Shown here one piece after another: positions 34,126 through 42,302 of a stretch of DNA of 64,000 nucleotides (positions within the stretch are counted from its first letter, which is position 1; every line of letters begins with the position of its first letter). A model generated the notes under the pieces. The model did not search any database and had not been told where the DNA came from. It saw only the letters and a program-made list of their open reading frames with translations. The DNA is from Melioribacteraceae bacterium (GTDB lineage: Bacteria > Bacteroidota > Ignavibacteria > Ignavibacteriales > Melioribacteraceae): NCBI GenBank assembly GCA_035362835.1, contig DAOSDY010000002.1, forward strand, positions 317,692 through 381,691, written 5' to 3'. The translations under genes and the position numbers were made by a program.

Positions 34126-36210
34126 ATGGCAAAAGAAAAAACAGAAGCGGTAATCGATAAATCAAACGGAAAAACTCCTACGGGCAAGATTGATTCATTC
34201 GGCGGTATGACCAAAGATGAATTGATGAACGCACTCAGGATAATGAGCGTTTCAAGGTCGATCGACAATAAAGTAATGACGCTTATCAAACAGGGTAAAG
34301 CATTCTTTCTAATCTCCGGTGCCGGTCACGAGGCAACTCAGGTGGCTTTCGGGCTAGCAATGCAGAAGGGTGTTGATTGGGCTTATCCTTATTACCGCGA
34401 CATGTGCTTTTCAATTTCAGTGGGAACAAAGCCGGAGGATCTCTTCCTCGCGTTCCTCGGCAAAGCTGACGATCCTTTAACAGGCGGACGCCAGATGCCT
34501 TGTCACTGGTCTTCTAAAGAAGCAAACATTCCTACTCAGTCGAGTCCTACAGGCACTCAATTTCTTCAGGCGGTAGGTACTGCCCTTGCAATGAAAAAGA
34601 AAGGAATCAATGGAGTTGTTTACGTTAGTGCCGGTGAAGGAACGACTTCTCAGGGTGAATTTCACGAAGCGGTTAACTGGGCTTCGCGCGAAAAGCTTCC
34701 GGTAGTATTCGTAATTCAGAATAACAGGTGGGCTATCTCTGTTCCGGTTCAGGATCAGACAGGCGGAAAAAATGCCTCGGTCTCTGAAATGATGAAAGGA
34801 TACGAGAATTTATTGAGAATGGAAGTGGACGGAACAGATTTCCTGCAGGTCCATGCAGTCGCTCAATCGGCATTCAAGTATGCACGCCAGGGTAAAGGTC
34901 CCGCTCTTGTCGAAGCACATGTAGTGAGATTGTTTTCGCATTCATCATCGGATGATCAGAAGAAATACCGTCCAGATGATTCCCTTCAGGAGGATTTGAA
35001 GAAGGATCCGATCAGAATGTTTGCGGAAAAACTTATCAGCAAAGGCGTTCTTACAGAACTGGCTTACGAAGAATTTAAAAAAGAAATTAACGACCATGTT
35101 ACAGAAGCAGCCGACTGGGCATTAAAACAGTCCGAGCCGGATCCAAAGACTGCCGAATTATATGTTCTGGATGAATCAGGAAAGCGCGACCGTCTCGAAT
35201 ACGAAAAGCTGATGCATGAAGGAAGTCCGGTTGTAATGGTGGATGCTATCAACCACGCTTTACGCGAGGAGATGGACCGTAACGATAAGATCTTTGTCTT
35301 CGGTGAGGATGTTGCAGACGGGAAGGGAGGAGTCTTTACTGCAACTAAAGGACTCTCAACAAAATTCGGAAACGATAGAGTCTTCAATTCTCCTCTTGCG
35401 GAAGCGAGCATAGTAGGAGTTGCAACCGGAATGGCTCTGGCAGGATTGAAGCCGTGCGTCGAAATTCAGTTCGGGGATTATATCTGGCCCGCGTTTATGC
35501 AGTTCCGCGATGAGATAGTAATGTACCGTTACCGTTCGAACAATCTCTTCGAAGCTCCAGTAGTGACCAGAGTTGCTGTTGGCGGTTACATTCACGGCGG
35601 ATTGTACCACAGTCAGAATATCGAAAGCTTCTTCGCCCATATGCCGGGGATTTTAATTGCTTATCCATCCAATGCCGCAGACGCGAAAGGCCTGCTTAAA
35701 ACATCTTTACGTCTTAATGATCCTGTTCTGTTCCTGGAGCATAAAGGTTTGTACCGGCAGAGTTATTCAACATCTCCGGAACCGGATGCGGATTATCTGG
35801 TCCCGTTCGGTAAAGCGAAAGTAGTTAAGGAAGGTTCCGATCTTTCTATCATTACATACGGCGCAATGGTGCACGAATCGAATTTCGCGGTTAAAAAACT
35901 TGAAGAGGAAGGCTACTCGGTCGAAATAATCGATCTGAGGACAATCGCACCTCTCGATGTTGATGCTATTTATAAATCTGTTAAGAAAACGGGCAAGGTA
36001 ATTGTGATTCACGAAGATACTCTCACCGGCGGATTCGGAGCCGAGATCGCCGCACTAATTACGGAAAACTGTTTTCAGTCTCTCGATGGTCCTGTAAAAA
36101 GAATCGCAGCAAAGGATACACCTATTCCTTACGCGCCTACTCTGGAATATGCGGTGCTGCCTACGCGGGATAGAATTTACAGAGAAGTAAAACAATTGCT
36201 GGAATACTAA
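34126..36210 (+). CDS. 2-oxoacid dehydrogenase E1, fused alpha and beta subunits
   Basis: The protein has 694 residues. The alpha half (about 1-345) has the thiamine-diphosphate pattern GEGTTSQGEFHEAVNW...NNRW and the phosphorylation-loop region SHSSSDDQKKYR, which favours the branched-chain type. The beta half (about 360-694) has VFGEDVADGKGGVF, IQFGDYIWPA and the C-terminal transketolase-like domain. It decarboxylates a 2-oxoacid and reductively acylates lipoyl-E2. The fusion is common in Bacteroidota relatives. Pyruvate or branched-chain 2-oxoacids are possible substrates. AGAGGT precedes the ATG. Confidence 0.9.
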   Translation: MAKEKTEAVIDKSNGKTPTGKIDSFGGMTKDELMNALRIMSVSRSIDNKVMTLIKQGKAFFLISGAGHEATQVAFGLAMQKGVDWAYPYYRDMCFSISVGTKPEDLFLAFLGKADDPLTGGRQMPCHWSSKEANIPTQSSPTGTQFLQAVGTALAMKKKGINGVVYVSAGEGTTSQGEFHEAVNWASREKLPVVFVIQNNRWAISVPVQDQTGGKNASVSEMMKGYENLLRMEVDGTDFLQVHAVAQSAFKYARQGKGPALVEAHVVRLFSHSSSDDQKKYRPDDSLQEDLKKDPIRMFAEKLISKGVLTELAYEEFKKEINDHVTEAADWALKQSEPDPKTAELYVLDESGKRDRLEYEKLMHEGSPVVMVDAINHALREEMDRNDKIFVFGEDVADGKGGVFTATKGLSTKFGNDRVFNSPLAEASIVGVATGMALAGLKPCVEIQFGDYIWPAFMQFRDEIVMYRYRSNNLFEAPVVTRVAVGGYIHGGLYHSQNIESFFAHMPGILIAYPSNAADAKGLLKTSLRLNDPVLFLEHKGLYRQSYSTSPEPDADYLVPFGKAKVVKEGSDLSIITYGAMVHESNFAVKKLEEEGYSVEIIDLRTIAPLDVDAIYKSVKKTGKVIVIHEDTLTGGFGAEIAALITENCFQSLDGPVKRIAAKDTPIPYAPTLEYAVLPTRDRIYREVKQLLEY

Positions 36211-36293
36211 AATCAGAAAAAATATTTTTTGATATTCAATTTTGAGATTCTTCGTTCAGCCAAAACGGAAAGAGGAATTACAAGGGAGAAAAA

Positions 36294-37898
36294 ATGAAAG
36301 TTGAAATTGTGATGCCGAAAATGGGGGAGAGTATTAATGAAGGTACTCTCATTAAGTGGCATAAGAAAAAAGGGGACCGTGTTAAGAAAGACGAGATTAT
36401 TTATGAAATCAGTACCGATAAAGTCGATACCGAAATACCCAGTCCGGAGGACGGAGTTCTGGTAGATATAAAAGTTTTTGAACAGGAGACCGTTGAAGTC
36501 GGCTCGGTGGTAGCCGTTATTGATACCGATGGAGAATCTGCACCGCTTCCGAAAGAGGAGAAGAAAGAGGAGATTCCATCAACTACTCAGGTAGGCGGCG
36601 ATCTCGTAGATGTTCCGATGCCCAAAATGGGTGAATCCGTTATGGAAGGAACGATAATCAAATGGCATAAAAAACCGGGCGATTCAGTAAAAAGAGACGA
36701 GATAATTTTCGAAATAAGCACCGATAAAGTTGATACAGAAGTCCCTTCGCCTGTAGACGGCACAATCTCTGAAGTTCTTTTTAAAGAAAATGATACGGTT
36801 GAAGTCGGAGTAGCTGTTGCACGAATTCTTACTACAACCGGAATCTCCAAACCGAAAGAAGCCGTTAAGGAAACGGTTCAGGAGAAAAAAATTGAAAAGC
36901 CGGCGGAAACAGTTCAGCAGACTATTTCCAAAACCCAGCAGGCACCGCAAGCCCAGTCAGGCAGCAGGTTTTATTCTCCGCTTGTACTCAACATCGCAAG
37001 TACCGAAGGAATTTCGATGGCTGAACTTGAAATGATTCAGGGTTCCGGAATTGGAGGAAGAGTATCCAAGAATGATGTGATAAACTATCTGCAGAATAAA
37101 AGGTCGGGCAAGTCCGCAGTCGAATTCAAAGTTGATCAGATCAAACCGCAGGCCGAACAGAAATTTGAACAGCCATCATTCTCTCATGGTGAGCGTGTTA
37201 AACTGATTCCGATGGATAATATCCGGCAGAGGATTATGTATCATATGGTCAACAGCAGAGATACTTCCGTTCACGTTACTGCCATGATAGAAGTTGATAT
37301 GTCGAGAATTCATAATTTTATTGAGAAGCACCGGAATGAATTCCTTCAGAAGGAAGGATTGAAACTTACGTACATGGCATTTATTACTTATGCTGCAATA
37401 AAAGCCTTGAAAGAGTACCCCATGATGAACGCTTCGATAGACGGTAATAACATCGTTGTTAAAAATTATATCAACCTCGGAATTGCCGTTGCCGTGGAGC
37501 CGAACGGACTTATTGTACCTAACATCAAGAATGCGGACGAAAAAAATATTCGCGGATTAGGCAAAGCGATTACGGATCTTGGCAACCGCTCGCGCACAAA
37601 GAAGCTTGTTCCGGATGATATAATGGACGGCACATTCTCTATTACCAATTACGGTGTATTCGGATCGCTTTTCGGAACGCCGATTATCAATCAGCCCGAA
37701 GTCGGAATTCTCGGAGTCGGTGCCGTTACTAAGAAACCGGTTGTGGTTGAGATCGACGGAATGGAACATATTGCGATTAAACCGATGATGTACCTTTCTC
37801 TGAGTCACGATCACAGGCTTGTAGACGGAATGCTAGGCGGAAAATTCCTTAAATCGGTTAAAGATACACTGGAAAATTTTGACACTAACATCGTTTAG
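36294..37898 (+). CDS. 2-oxoacid dehydrogenase E2 (dihydrolipoyl acyltransferase)
   Basis: The protein has 534 residues. Two lipoyl domains (about 1-77 and 104-180) carry the lipoylated lysines K43 and K145, each in a TDKVDTE context. A Pro/Gln-rich linker, a peripheral-subunit-binding domain (about 225-265) and a catalytic domain with SLSHDHRLVDG near the C-terminus follow. It passes the acyl group from E1 to coenzyme A and is the core of the complex. Lipoyl groups are made by the neighbouring LipB and LipA. GGGAG precedes the ATG. Confidence 0.93.
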   Translation: MKVEIVMPKMGESINEGTLIKWHKKKGDRVKKDEIIYEISTDKVDTEIPSPEDGVLVDIKVFEQETVEVGSVVAVIDTDGESAPLPKEEKKEEIPSTTQVGGDLVDVPMPKMGESVMEGTIIKWHKKPGDSVKRDEIIFEISTDKVDTEVPSPVDGTISEVLFKENDTVEVGVAVARILTTTGISKPKEAVKETVQEKKIEKPAETVQQTISKTQQAPQAQSGSRFYSPLVLNIASTEGISMAELEMIQGSGIGGRVSKNDVINYLQNKRSGKSAVEFKVDQIKPQAEQKFEQPSFSHGERVKLIPMDNIRQRIMYHMVNSRDTSVHVTAMIEVDMSRIHNFIEKHRNEFLQKEGLKLTYMAFITYAAIKALKEYPMMNASIDGNNIVVKNYINLGIAVAVEPNGLIVPNIKNADEKNIRGLGKAITDLGNRSRTKKLVPDDIMDGTFSITNYGVFGSLFGTPIINQPEVGILGVGAVTKKPVVVEIDGMEHIAIKPMMYLSLSHDHRLVDGMLGGKFLKSVKDTLENFDTNIV

Positions 37899-37912
37899 TT
37901 TAAGAAAAACAA

Positions 37913-38006
37913 GATTATGAACAGGATCATGATCAGGAACAGGATCAAGATCAGGAACAGGATCAAGATCAGGAACAGGATCAAGATCAGGAACAGGATC
38001 AAGATC
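37913..38006 (+). repeat. 18-bp tandem repeat upstream of lipA
   Basis: Four perfect copies of GATCAGGAACAGGATCAA (37931-38002), preceded by one copy with three mismatches (37913-37930) and followed by GATC. The unit is itself three GAnCAn hexamers. It lies in the 127-bp gap between E2 and lipA, ending 20 bp before the lipA ATG. Confidence 0.95.
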
Positions 38007-38025
38007 GAAAATAGCGGGACGGAAA

Positions 38026-38928
38026 ATGATTAATCAACATCAGAAAAAATTTGCGGAAGAGATTGAGAAAGAAAGGCCTGAATTAGGTAAGAGACCCGAC
38101 TGGCTGAAAGTTAGATTGCCGAGCGGAGAAAATTATAAAAAGGTTTTCGAGCTGATGCGAAAAAGCAAACTTAATACTGTTTGCGAGGAAGCTAAATGCC
38201 CAAATCTTGCAGAGTGCTGGAACAGAAAGACAGCCACATTTATGATCCTCGGCGATACGTGTACACGAAGCTGCGGCTTCTGTAATGTTAAAGTCGGTAT
38301 GCCTACAGAACTCGATCTCGATGAACCGCGCAGAGTTGCAGAATCAGTTGAGTCGATGGGACTCCGCCATGCCGTCATAACATCGGTTAACCGGGATGAA
38401 TTGAAAGACGGCGGCGCTTCAATATTTTCAGAGACAGTCCGATTGATCCGCGAAAAAATGCCTCAGACAACGATTGAAATTCTGATACCGGATTTTAAAG
38501 GTGAAGAAGAATCATTTGAAATTATTATGAAAAATCCTCCCGATATTCTCAACCATAATCTTGAAACCGTTCAACGGCTTTATCATGCTGTAAGACCACA
38601 GGCGAAATATGAACGGAGCCTTGAGTTAATAAGATGGTTTAAAGATAAAGGCTTACGTACTAAAAGCGGAATTATGGTAGGAATCGGAGAAACCCAAGAG
38701 GAAGTATTCGAATTAATTAAGAATTTGTATGATCATGGTTGCGAGATAATGACGATAGGGCAGTATCTTCAGCCGACAAAAAACCATTTACCTGTTCACA
38801 GGTTCGTAACGCTCGATGAATTTCAGTCATACAAAGTTTTCGGTCTGAAGACCGGTCTTAAGGCTGTTGAATCATCGCCTTTAGTCAGGAGCTCATATCA
38901 TGCAGATAAACATGCTGAACTGGTTTGA
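38026..38928 (+). CDS. lipA: Lipoyl synthase LipA
   Basis: The protein has 300 residues. It has the auxiliary-cluster motif C53-x4-C58-x5-C64 and the radical-SAM motif C79-x3-C83-x2-C86 (CTRSCGFC), and the C-terminal SSYHAD. It inserts sulphur at C6 and C8 of octanoyl-lipoyl domains. It completes the self-contained lipoate set with lipB and E2. Confidence 0.96.
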   Translation: MINQHQKKFAEEIEKERPELGKRPDWLKVRLPSGENYKKVFELMRKSKLNTVCEEAKCPNLAECWNRKTATFMILGDTCTRSCGFCNVKVGMPTELDLDEPRRVAESVESMGLRHAVITSVNRDELKDGGASIFSETVRLIREKMPQTTIEILIPDFKGEEESFEIIMKNPPDILNHNLETVQRLYHAVRPQAKYERSLELIRWFKDKGLRTKSGIMVGIGETQEEVFELIKNLYDHGCEIMTIGQYLQPTKNHLPVHRFVTLDEFQSYKVFGLKTGLKAVESSPLVRSSYHADKHAELV

Positions 38929-39210
38929 CAGTTTCCGATTCAATAATCAAATAATTCCGATTTTCTCACTCTTTTTACGAAAATCCTGAATAATTCTCAT
39001 TACTGAAAACCAGAGAATTGGTCTTTATTCAAATTAAGAAACTCAGGAAATCACACCCGTTTTTTAATAAATAATCCTTATTTTTCATCAGTAATAATTG
39101 GTAATCCGTTTCACTTTTTGGCACGTAAGTTTCTATATTTTCAGCAAGAAAAACAGAGCAGAATGCCAAGAATTCTAATCGAAATAAAAAAAATTGTAAT
39201 TCACCCGAAG
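38929..39210. other. Intergenic region upstream of korDABC
   Basis: About 280 bp of AT-rich sequence with no gene. It holds TTTTTGGCAC and TATATTTT (39115-39141), which resemble promoter fragments but not at standard spacing. A hairpin terminator lies at its right end. Confidence 0.5.
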
Positions 39211-39237
39211 GGTTATAGATAATCTATAACCTTTTTC
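39211..39237 (+). terminator. Hairpin with T-run just upstream of korD
   Basis: GGTTATAGA (39211-39219) pairs perfectly with TCTATAACC (39223-39231) around TAA and is followed by TTTTTC. It lies only 26 bp before the korD ATG and 280 bp after lipA. It could end the lipA transcript or act as a leader attenuator for korDABC. Confidence 0.65.
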
Positions 39238-39263
39238 GTTTTAAATAACTGATGAGGTAACAA

Positions 39264-39551
39264 ATGGCAAAAGTAAAAGGGGATATTTTAATTGATCTCG
39301 AGAAGTGTAAAGGGTGTGAACTCTGCGTTGCAGCCTGTCCGCAGGAATCCCTTGAACTCTCCCGTAAATTAAATTCCAAGGGTTATCATTATGTGGTCAA
39401 AATAGAAGATAATTGTACAGGTTGTACTAACTGCGCGCTCGTTTGCCCTGAAGGCATTATTAAAGTCTACAGGAAAACAGATAAGAAAAAAGAACAGATA
39501 GCAACCATAAGTAATGTAACCGGTGACATAACAGTAACGGTGCAATCATGA
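39264..39551 (+). CDS. korD: 2-oxoacid:ferredoxin oxidoreductase, delta (ferredoxin-like) subunit
   Basis: The protein has 95 residues with two 4Fe-4S motifs (CKGCELCVAACP and CTGCTNCALVCPEG). It relays electrons within the oxidoreductase. The stop overlaps the ATG of the alpha gene. First gene of a four-gene operon in the order delta-alpha-beta-gamma. Confidence 0.9.
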   Translation: MAKVKGDILIDLEKCKGCELCVAACPQESLELSRKLNSKGYHYVVKIEDNCTGCTNCALVCPEGIIKVYRKTDKKKEQIATISNVTGDITVTVQS

Positions 39552-40618
39552 AAGAATTAAGATTAATGAAGGGGAATGAAGCTCTCGCAGAAGCAGCAAT
39601 CCGTGCCGGATGCGATGCTTATTTCGGCTATCCGATTACTCCACAATCGGAAGTACTGGAATACCTTGCTAACGAAGCCAAGAAAAGAACCGGAATGGTT
39701 GTTCTGCAGGCGGAAAGTGAAGTTGCTTCAATCAATATGATCTATGGTGCGGCCGGTACAGGAAAAAAAGTTATGACTTCCTCCTCATCACCCGGAATAA
39801 GTCTTATGCAGGAAGGGATCTCATACATTGCCTGCGCCGAACTTCCGTGTCTGCTTGTGAATGTTGTGAGAGGCGGCCCGGGATTAGGAACAATTCAGCC
39901 ATCGCAGGGTGATTATTTCCAGGCAGTTAAAGGAGGCGGCCACGGTGATTATAGACTGATAGTTCTTGCCCCTTCCACAGTTCAGGAAATGGTGGACCAT
40001 GTTAAACTCGGATTCGAACTTGCATTCAAATGGCTTAATCCTGTTATGATTCTCGCCGATGGTGCGCTTGGACAGATGATGGAAAAGGTAGAGCTTTTTC
40101 CGCAGATGGAGAGAACCAACGAAATTTATTCGTGGGCAACTACCGGTAAAACAAAAGATAGAGAAAGATCTATTATCACATCGCTTCATATACAGCCGGA
40201 TAAAATGCAGGAAATAAATATTCATCTTCAGAAAAAATATAAACAGATTGTAGAAGAAGAGATCCGCTATGAAATGACAGGCTGCGAAGATGCTGAACTT
40301 GTTCTTGTAGCATTCGGATTGGTTGCAAGAATTTGTGAGAAAGCAGCAAGCCTTGCCAGAGAGAAAGGAATTAAGGTCGGAGTTTTCAGACCCATTTCAT
40401 TATTCCCTTATCCATACACCGTATTGAATCAGCTGGCTGATAAAGTAAAAGGATTTTTAACAGTAGAAATGAATGCAGGGCAGATGGTTGAAGATGTCCG
40501 GCTTGCAGTTAACGGAAAAATCCCTGTTGATTTTATCGGAAGGATGGGCGGAATTATTCCGACTCCGGAAGAGATATTAAAAAAGATAGAAGAAATTCAT
40601 GTAGGAGAAATGGTATGA
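39548..40618 (+). CDS. korA: 2-oxoacid:ferredoxin oxidoreductase, alpha subunit
   Basis: The protein has 356 residues with GNEALAEAAIRAGCDAYFGY, YPITPQSE, the SSSSPGISLM region and a transketolase C-terminal-like domain. It resembles KorA/VorB, so the substrate could be 2-oxoglutarate or branched-chain 2-oxoacids. It oxidises the 2-oxoacid to acyl-CoA and reduces ferredoxin, and in relatives can run in reverse for CO2 fixation. Overlaps both neighbours by 4 bp. Confidence 0.9.
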   Translation: MKELRLMKGNEALAEAAIRAGCDAYFGYPITPQSEVLEYLANEAKKRTGMVVLQAESEVASINMIYGAAGTGKKVMTSSSSPGISLMQEGISYIACAELPCLLVNVVRGGPGLGTIQPSQGDYFQAVKGGGHGDYRLIVLAPSTVQEMVDHVKLGFELAFKWLNPVMILADGALGQMMEKVELFPQMERTNEIYSWATTGKTKDRERSIITSLHIQPDKMQEINIHLQKKYKQIVEEEIRYEMTGCEDAELVLVAFGLVARICEKAASLAREKGIKVGVFRPISLFPYPYTVLNQLADKVKGFLTVEMNAGQMVEDVRLAVNGKIPVDFIGRMGGIIPTPEEILKKIEEIHVGEMV

Positions 40619-41454
40619 ACGAGAAGAGAATGATAGAAGAGGAAAAACACTACGAGAATATGATTGCAGAAGAGAGTGTCTGCACAAGTGATAACCTCGT
40701 TTACGAAAAACCCGAAACTCTGACTGATACCCCGATGCACTACTGTCCTGGCTGCGGTCATGGCGTCGCTCACCGGCTTATAGCAGAGGTTATAGACGAG
40801 TTAAAAATTCAGGATAAAACGATCGGTGTTGCGCCCGTAGGATGTTCCGTATTCGCATATAATTATTTAAATATCGACATGACCGAAGCGGCTCACGGAC
40901 GAGCATCTGCAGTTGCTACAGGTATTAAACGAGTCCTCCCCGATAAATACGTCTTCTCGTATCAGGGTGACGGAGACCTTGCTGCAATCGGGACAGGTGA
41001 AACTCTTCATACGTGCAACCGGGGCGAAAACATTCTGATAGTTTTTATTAATAACGGAATTTATGGTATGACAGGCGGACAGATGGCGCCTACTACACTC
41101 GTCGGTATGAAATCTACTACAACACCGTTCGGCCGAGAAATAGAAGTAATGGGAAATCCGCTTAAGATTACGGAATTAGTTGCGCAGCTCCCCGGAGTTT
41201 ATTACTGTACACGCGTTGCAGTTAATACTCCGAACAATGTCCGCAAAGCTAAGAAAGCTATTATGAACGGATTCAAGTACCAGGAATTGAAGAAAGGTTT
41301 GAGTTTTGTTGAAATAGTTTCCAACTGTCCTTCCAACTGGAAAATGACACCGGTTGAATCGAATAAATGGATGGAGGAGAATATGCTTCCATTCTATCCG
41401 CTCGGAGATATTAAAGTACCACAGAACCCGCCCAAGGCGGATAAGGAGAATTGA
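40615..41454 (+). CDS. korB: 2-oxoacid:ferredoxin oxidoreductase, beta (TPP-binding) subunit
   Basis: The protein has 279 residues. The CPGCGHG cluster/TPP segment, GDGDLAAIG (metal-TPP motif) and NNGIYGMTGGQ define the TPP-binding beta subunit. An N-terminal extension of ~40 charged residues precedes the core. The ATG overlaps the alpha stop. Confidence 0.93.
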   Translation: MNEKRMIEEEKHYENMIAEESVCTSDNLVYEKPETLTDTPMHYCPGCGHGVAHRLIAEVIDELKIQDKTIGVAPVGCSVFAYNYLNIDMTEAAHGRASAVATGIKRVLPDKYVFSYQGDGDLAAIGTGETLHTCNRGENILIVFINNGIYGMTGGQMAPTTLVGMKSTTTPFGREIEVMGNPLKITELVAQLPGVYYCTRVAVNTPNNVRKAKKAIMNGFKYQELKKGLSFVEIVSNCPSNWKMTPVESNKWMEENMLPFYPLGDIKVPQNPPKADKEN

Positions 41455-41455
41455 T

Positions 41456-42010
41456 ATGACAGAAGAAATTATCATTGCAGGATTCGGAGGTCAGGGTGTA
41501 TTGTCGATGGGTCAGATCCTCTGTTACGGCGGAGTAATCGAAGGTAAAGAAGTAAGCTGGATGCCTTCTTACGGTCCGGAAATGAGAGGCGGAACAGCAA
41601 ACTGTATCGCAATTATCAGCGATACCAGAATCAGTTCACCGATACTTACAAAGTTCGATACTGTAATTGCACTTAATCAGCCCTCGCTCGATAAATTTGA
41701 ACAGGCAGTAAAATCCGGAGGACTCTTAATTTATGAAGCCAGTACAATTCTAAATCCTCCAACAAGAACCGATATTGAGATTGTTCCGATCGAAGCTGCT
41801 AATGAAGCAACAAAACTGAATAATTCCAAAGTAATGAATATGATTATACTCGGTGCGCTTCTTAAAAAGAAACCTGTTATAACTTTCGAAAGTGCGCTCG
41901 AAGGATTAAAGAAAGTTCTGCCGGAAAGATATCATAAACTGATTCCTCTTAATAAATCTGCAATGGAAAAGGGGATGGAACTGGCAGATGTGATAACTGC
42001 AAATTCCTGA
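41456..42010 (+). CDS. korC: 2-oxoacid:ferredoxin oxidoreductase, gamma subunit
   Basis: The ATG at 41456 follows one base after the korB stop and gives 184 residues starting MTEEIIIAGFGGQGVLSMG, the usual gamma-subunit N-terminus. A longer in-frame start at 41354 would overlap korB by 100 bp and is rejected. It is the CoA-binding pyruvate/ketoisovalerate oxidoreductase fold. Confidence 0.92.
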   Translation: MTEEIIIAGFGGQGVLSMGQILCYGGVIEGKEVSWMPSYGPEMRGGTANCIAIISDTRISSPILTKFDTVIALNQPSLDKFEQAVKSGGLLIYEASTILNPPTRTDIEIVPIEAANEATKLNNSKVMNMIILGALLKKKPVITFESALEGLKKVLPERYHKLIPLNKSAMEKGMELADVITANS

Positions 42011-42040
42011 TCCTATCACTTAATAAGAATGCCCACATTT

Positions 42041-42069
42041 ATTCAAGGTCTCTTTTCGAGACCTTGAAT
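42041..42069. repeat. Perfect 12-bp hairpin after korC
   Basis: ATTCAAGGTCTC (42041-42052) and GAGACCTTGAAT (42058-42069) flank TTTTC. No T-run follows on either strand, so it is either a factor-assisted terminator, an mRNA 3' stabiliser or a protein-binding palindrome. Confidence 0.7.
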
Positions 42070-42302
42070 TCATATCAAACTTGACTATCAGAGTAAAAAA
42101 TATTCCTAAAAGTGATTGAAAAATTTTACTTGGATATCCGATAATAAAGTGATAAAAGTGACGGGTCTAACATAATATCAGCCCGGTAATTATTATTATC
42201 TAAATAGGAATTCTGGAAGACAGATTTTATACAGGTCAGATTTGCAGTTTTTAAAATCTGTTATAATTGTTTTTTTCATTTCGTAAATTATATTAGTGAT
42301 AG

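Noticed and set aside
37913..38006. CRISPR array
   Set aside because: The 18-bp units are contiguous with no spacers, and no cas genes are present.
39117..39137. Sigma-54 promoter upstream of kor (TGGCAC)
   Set aside because: The invariant GC at -12 is replaced by TC, so the two-element match fails.
41354..41455. Longer korC start
   Set aside because: It would overlap korB by 100 bp; the ATG at 41456 gives the standard N-terminus.
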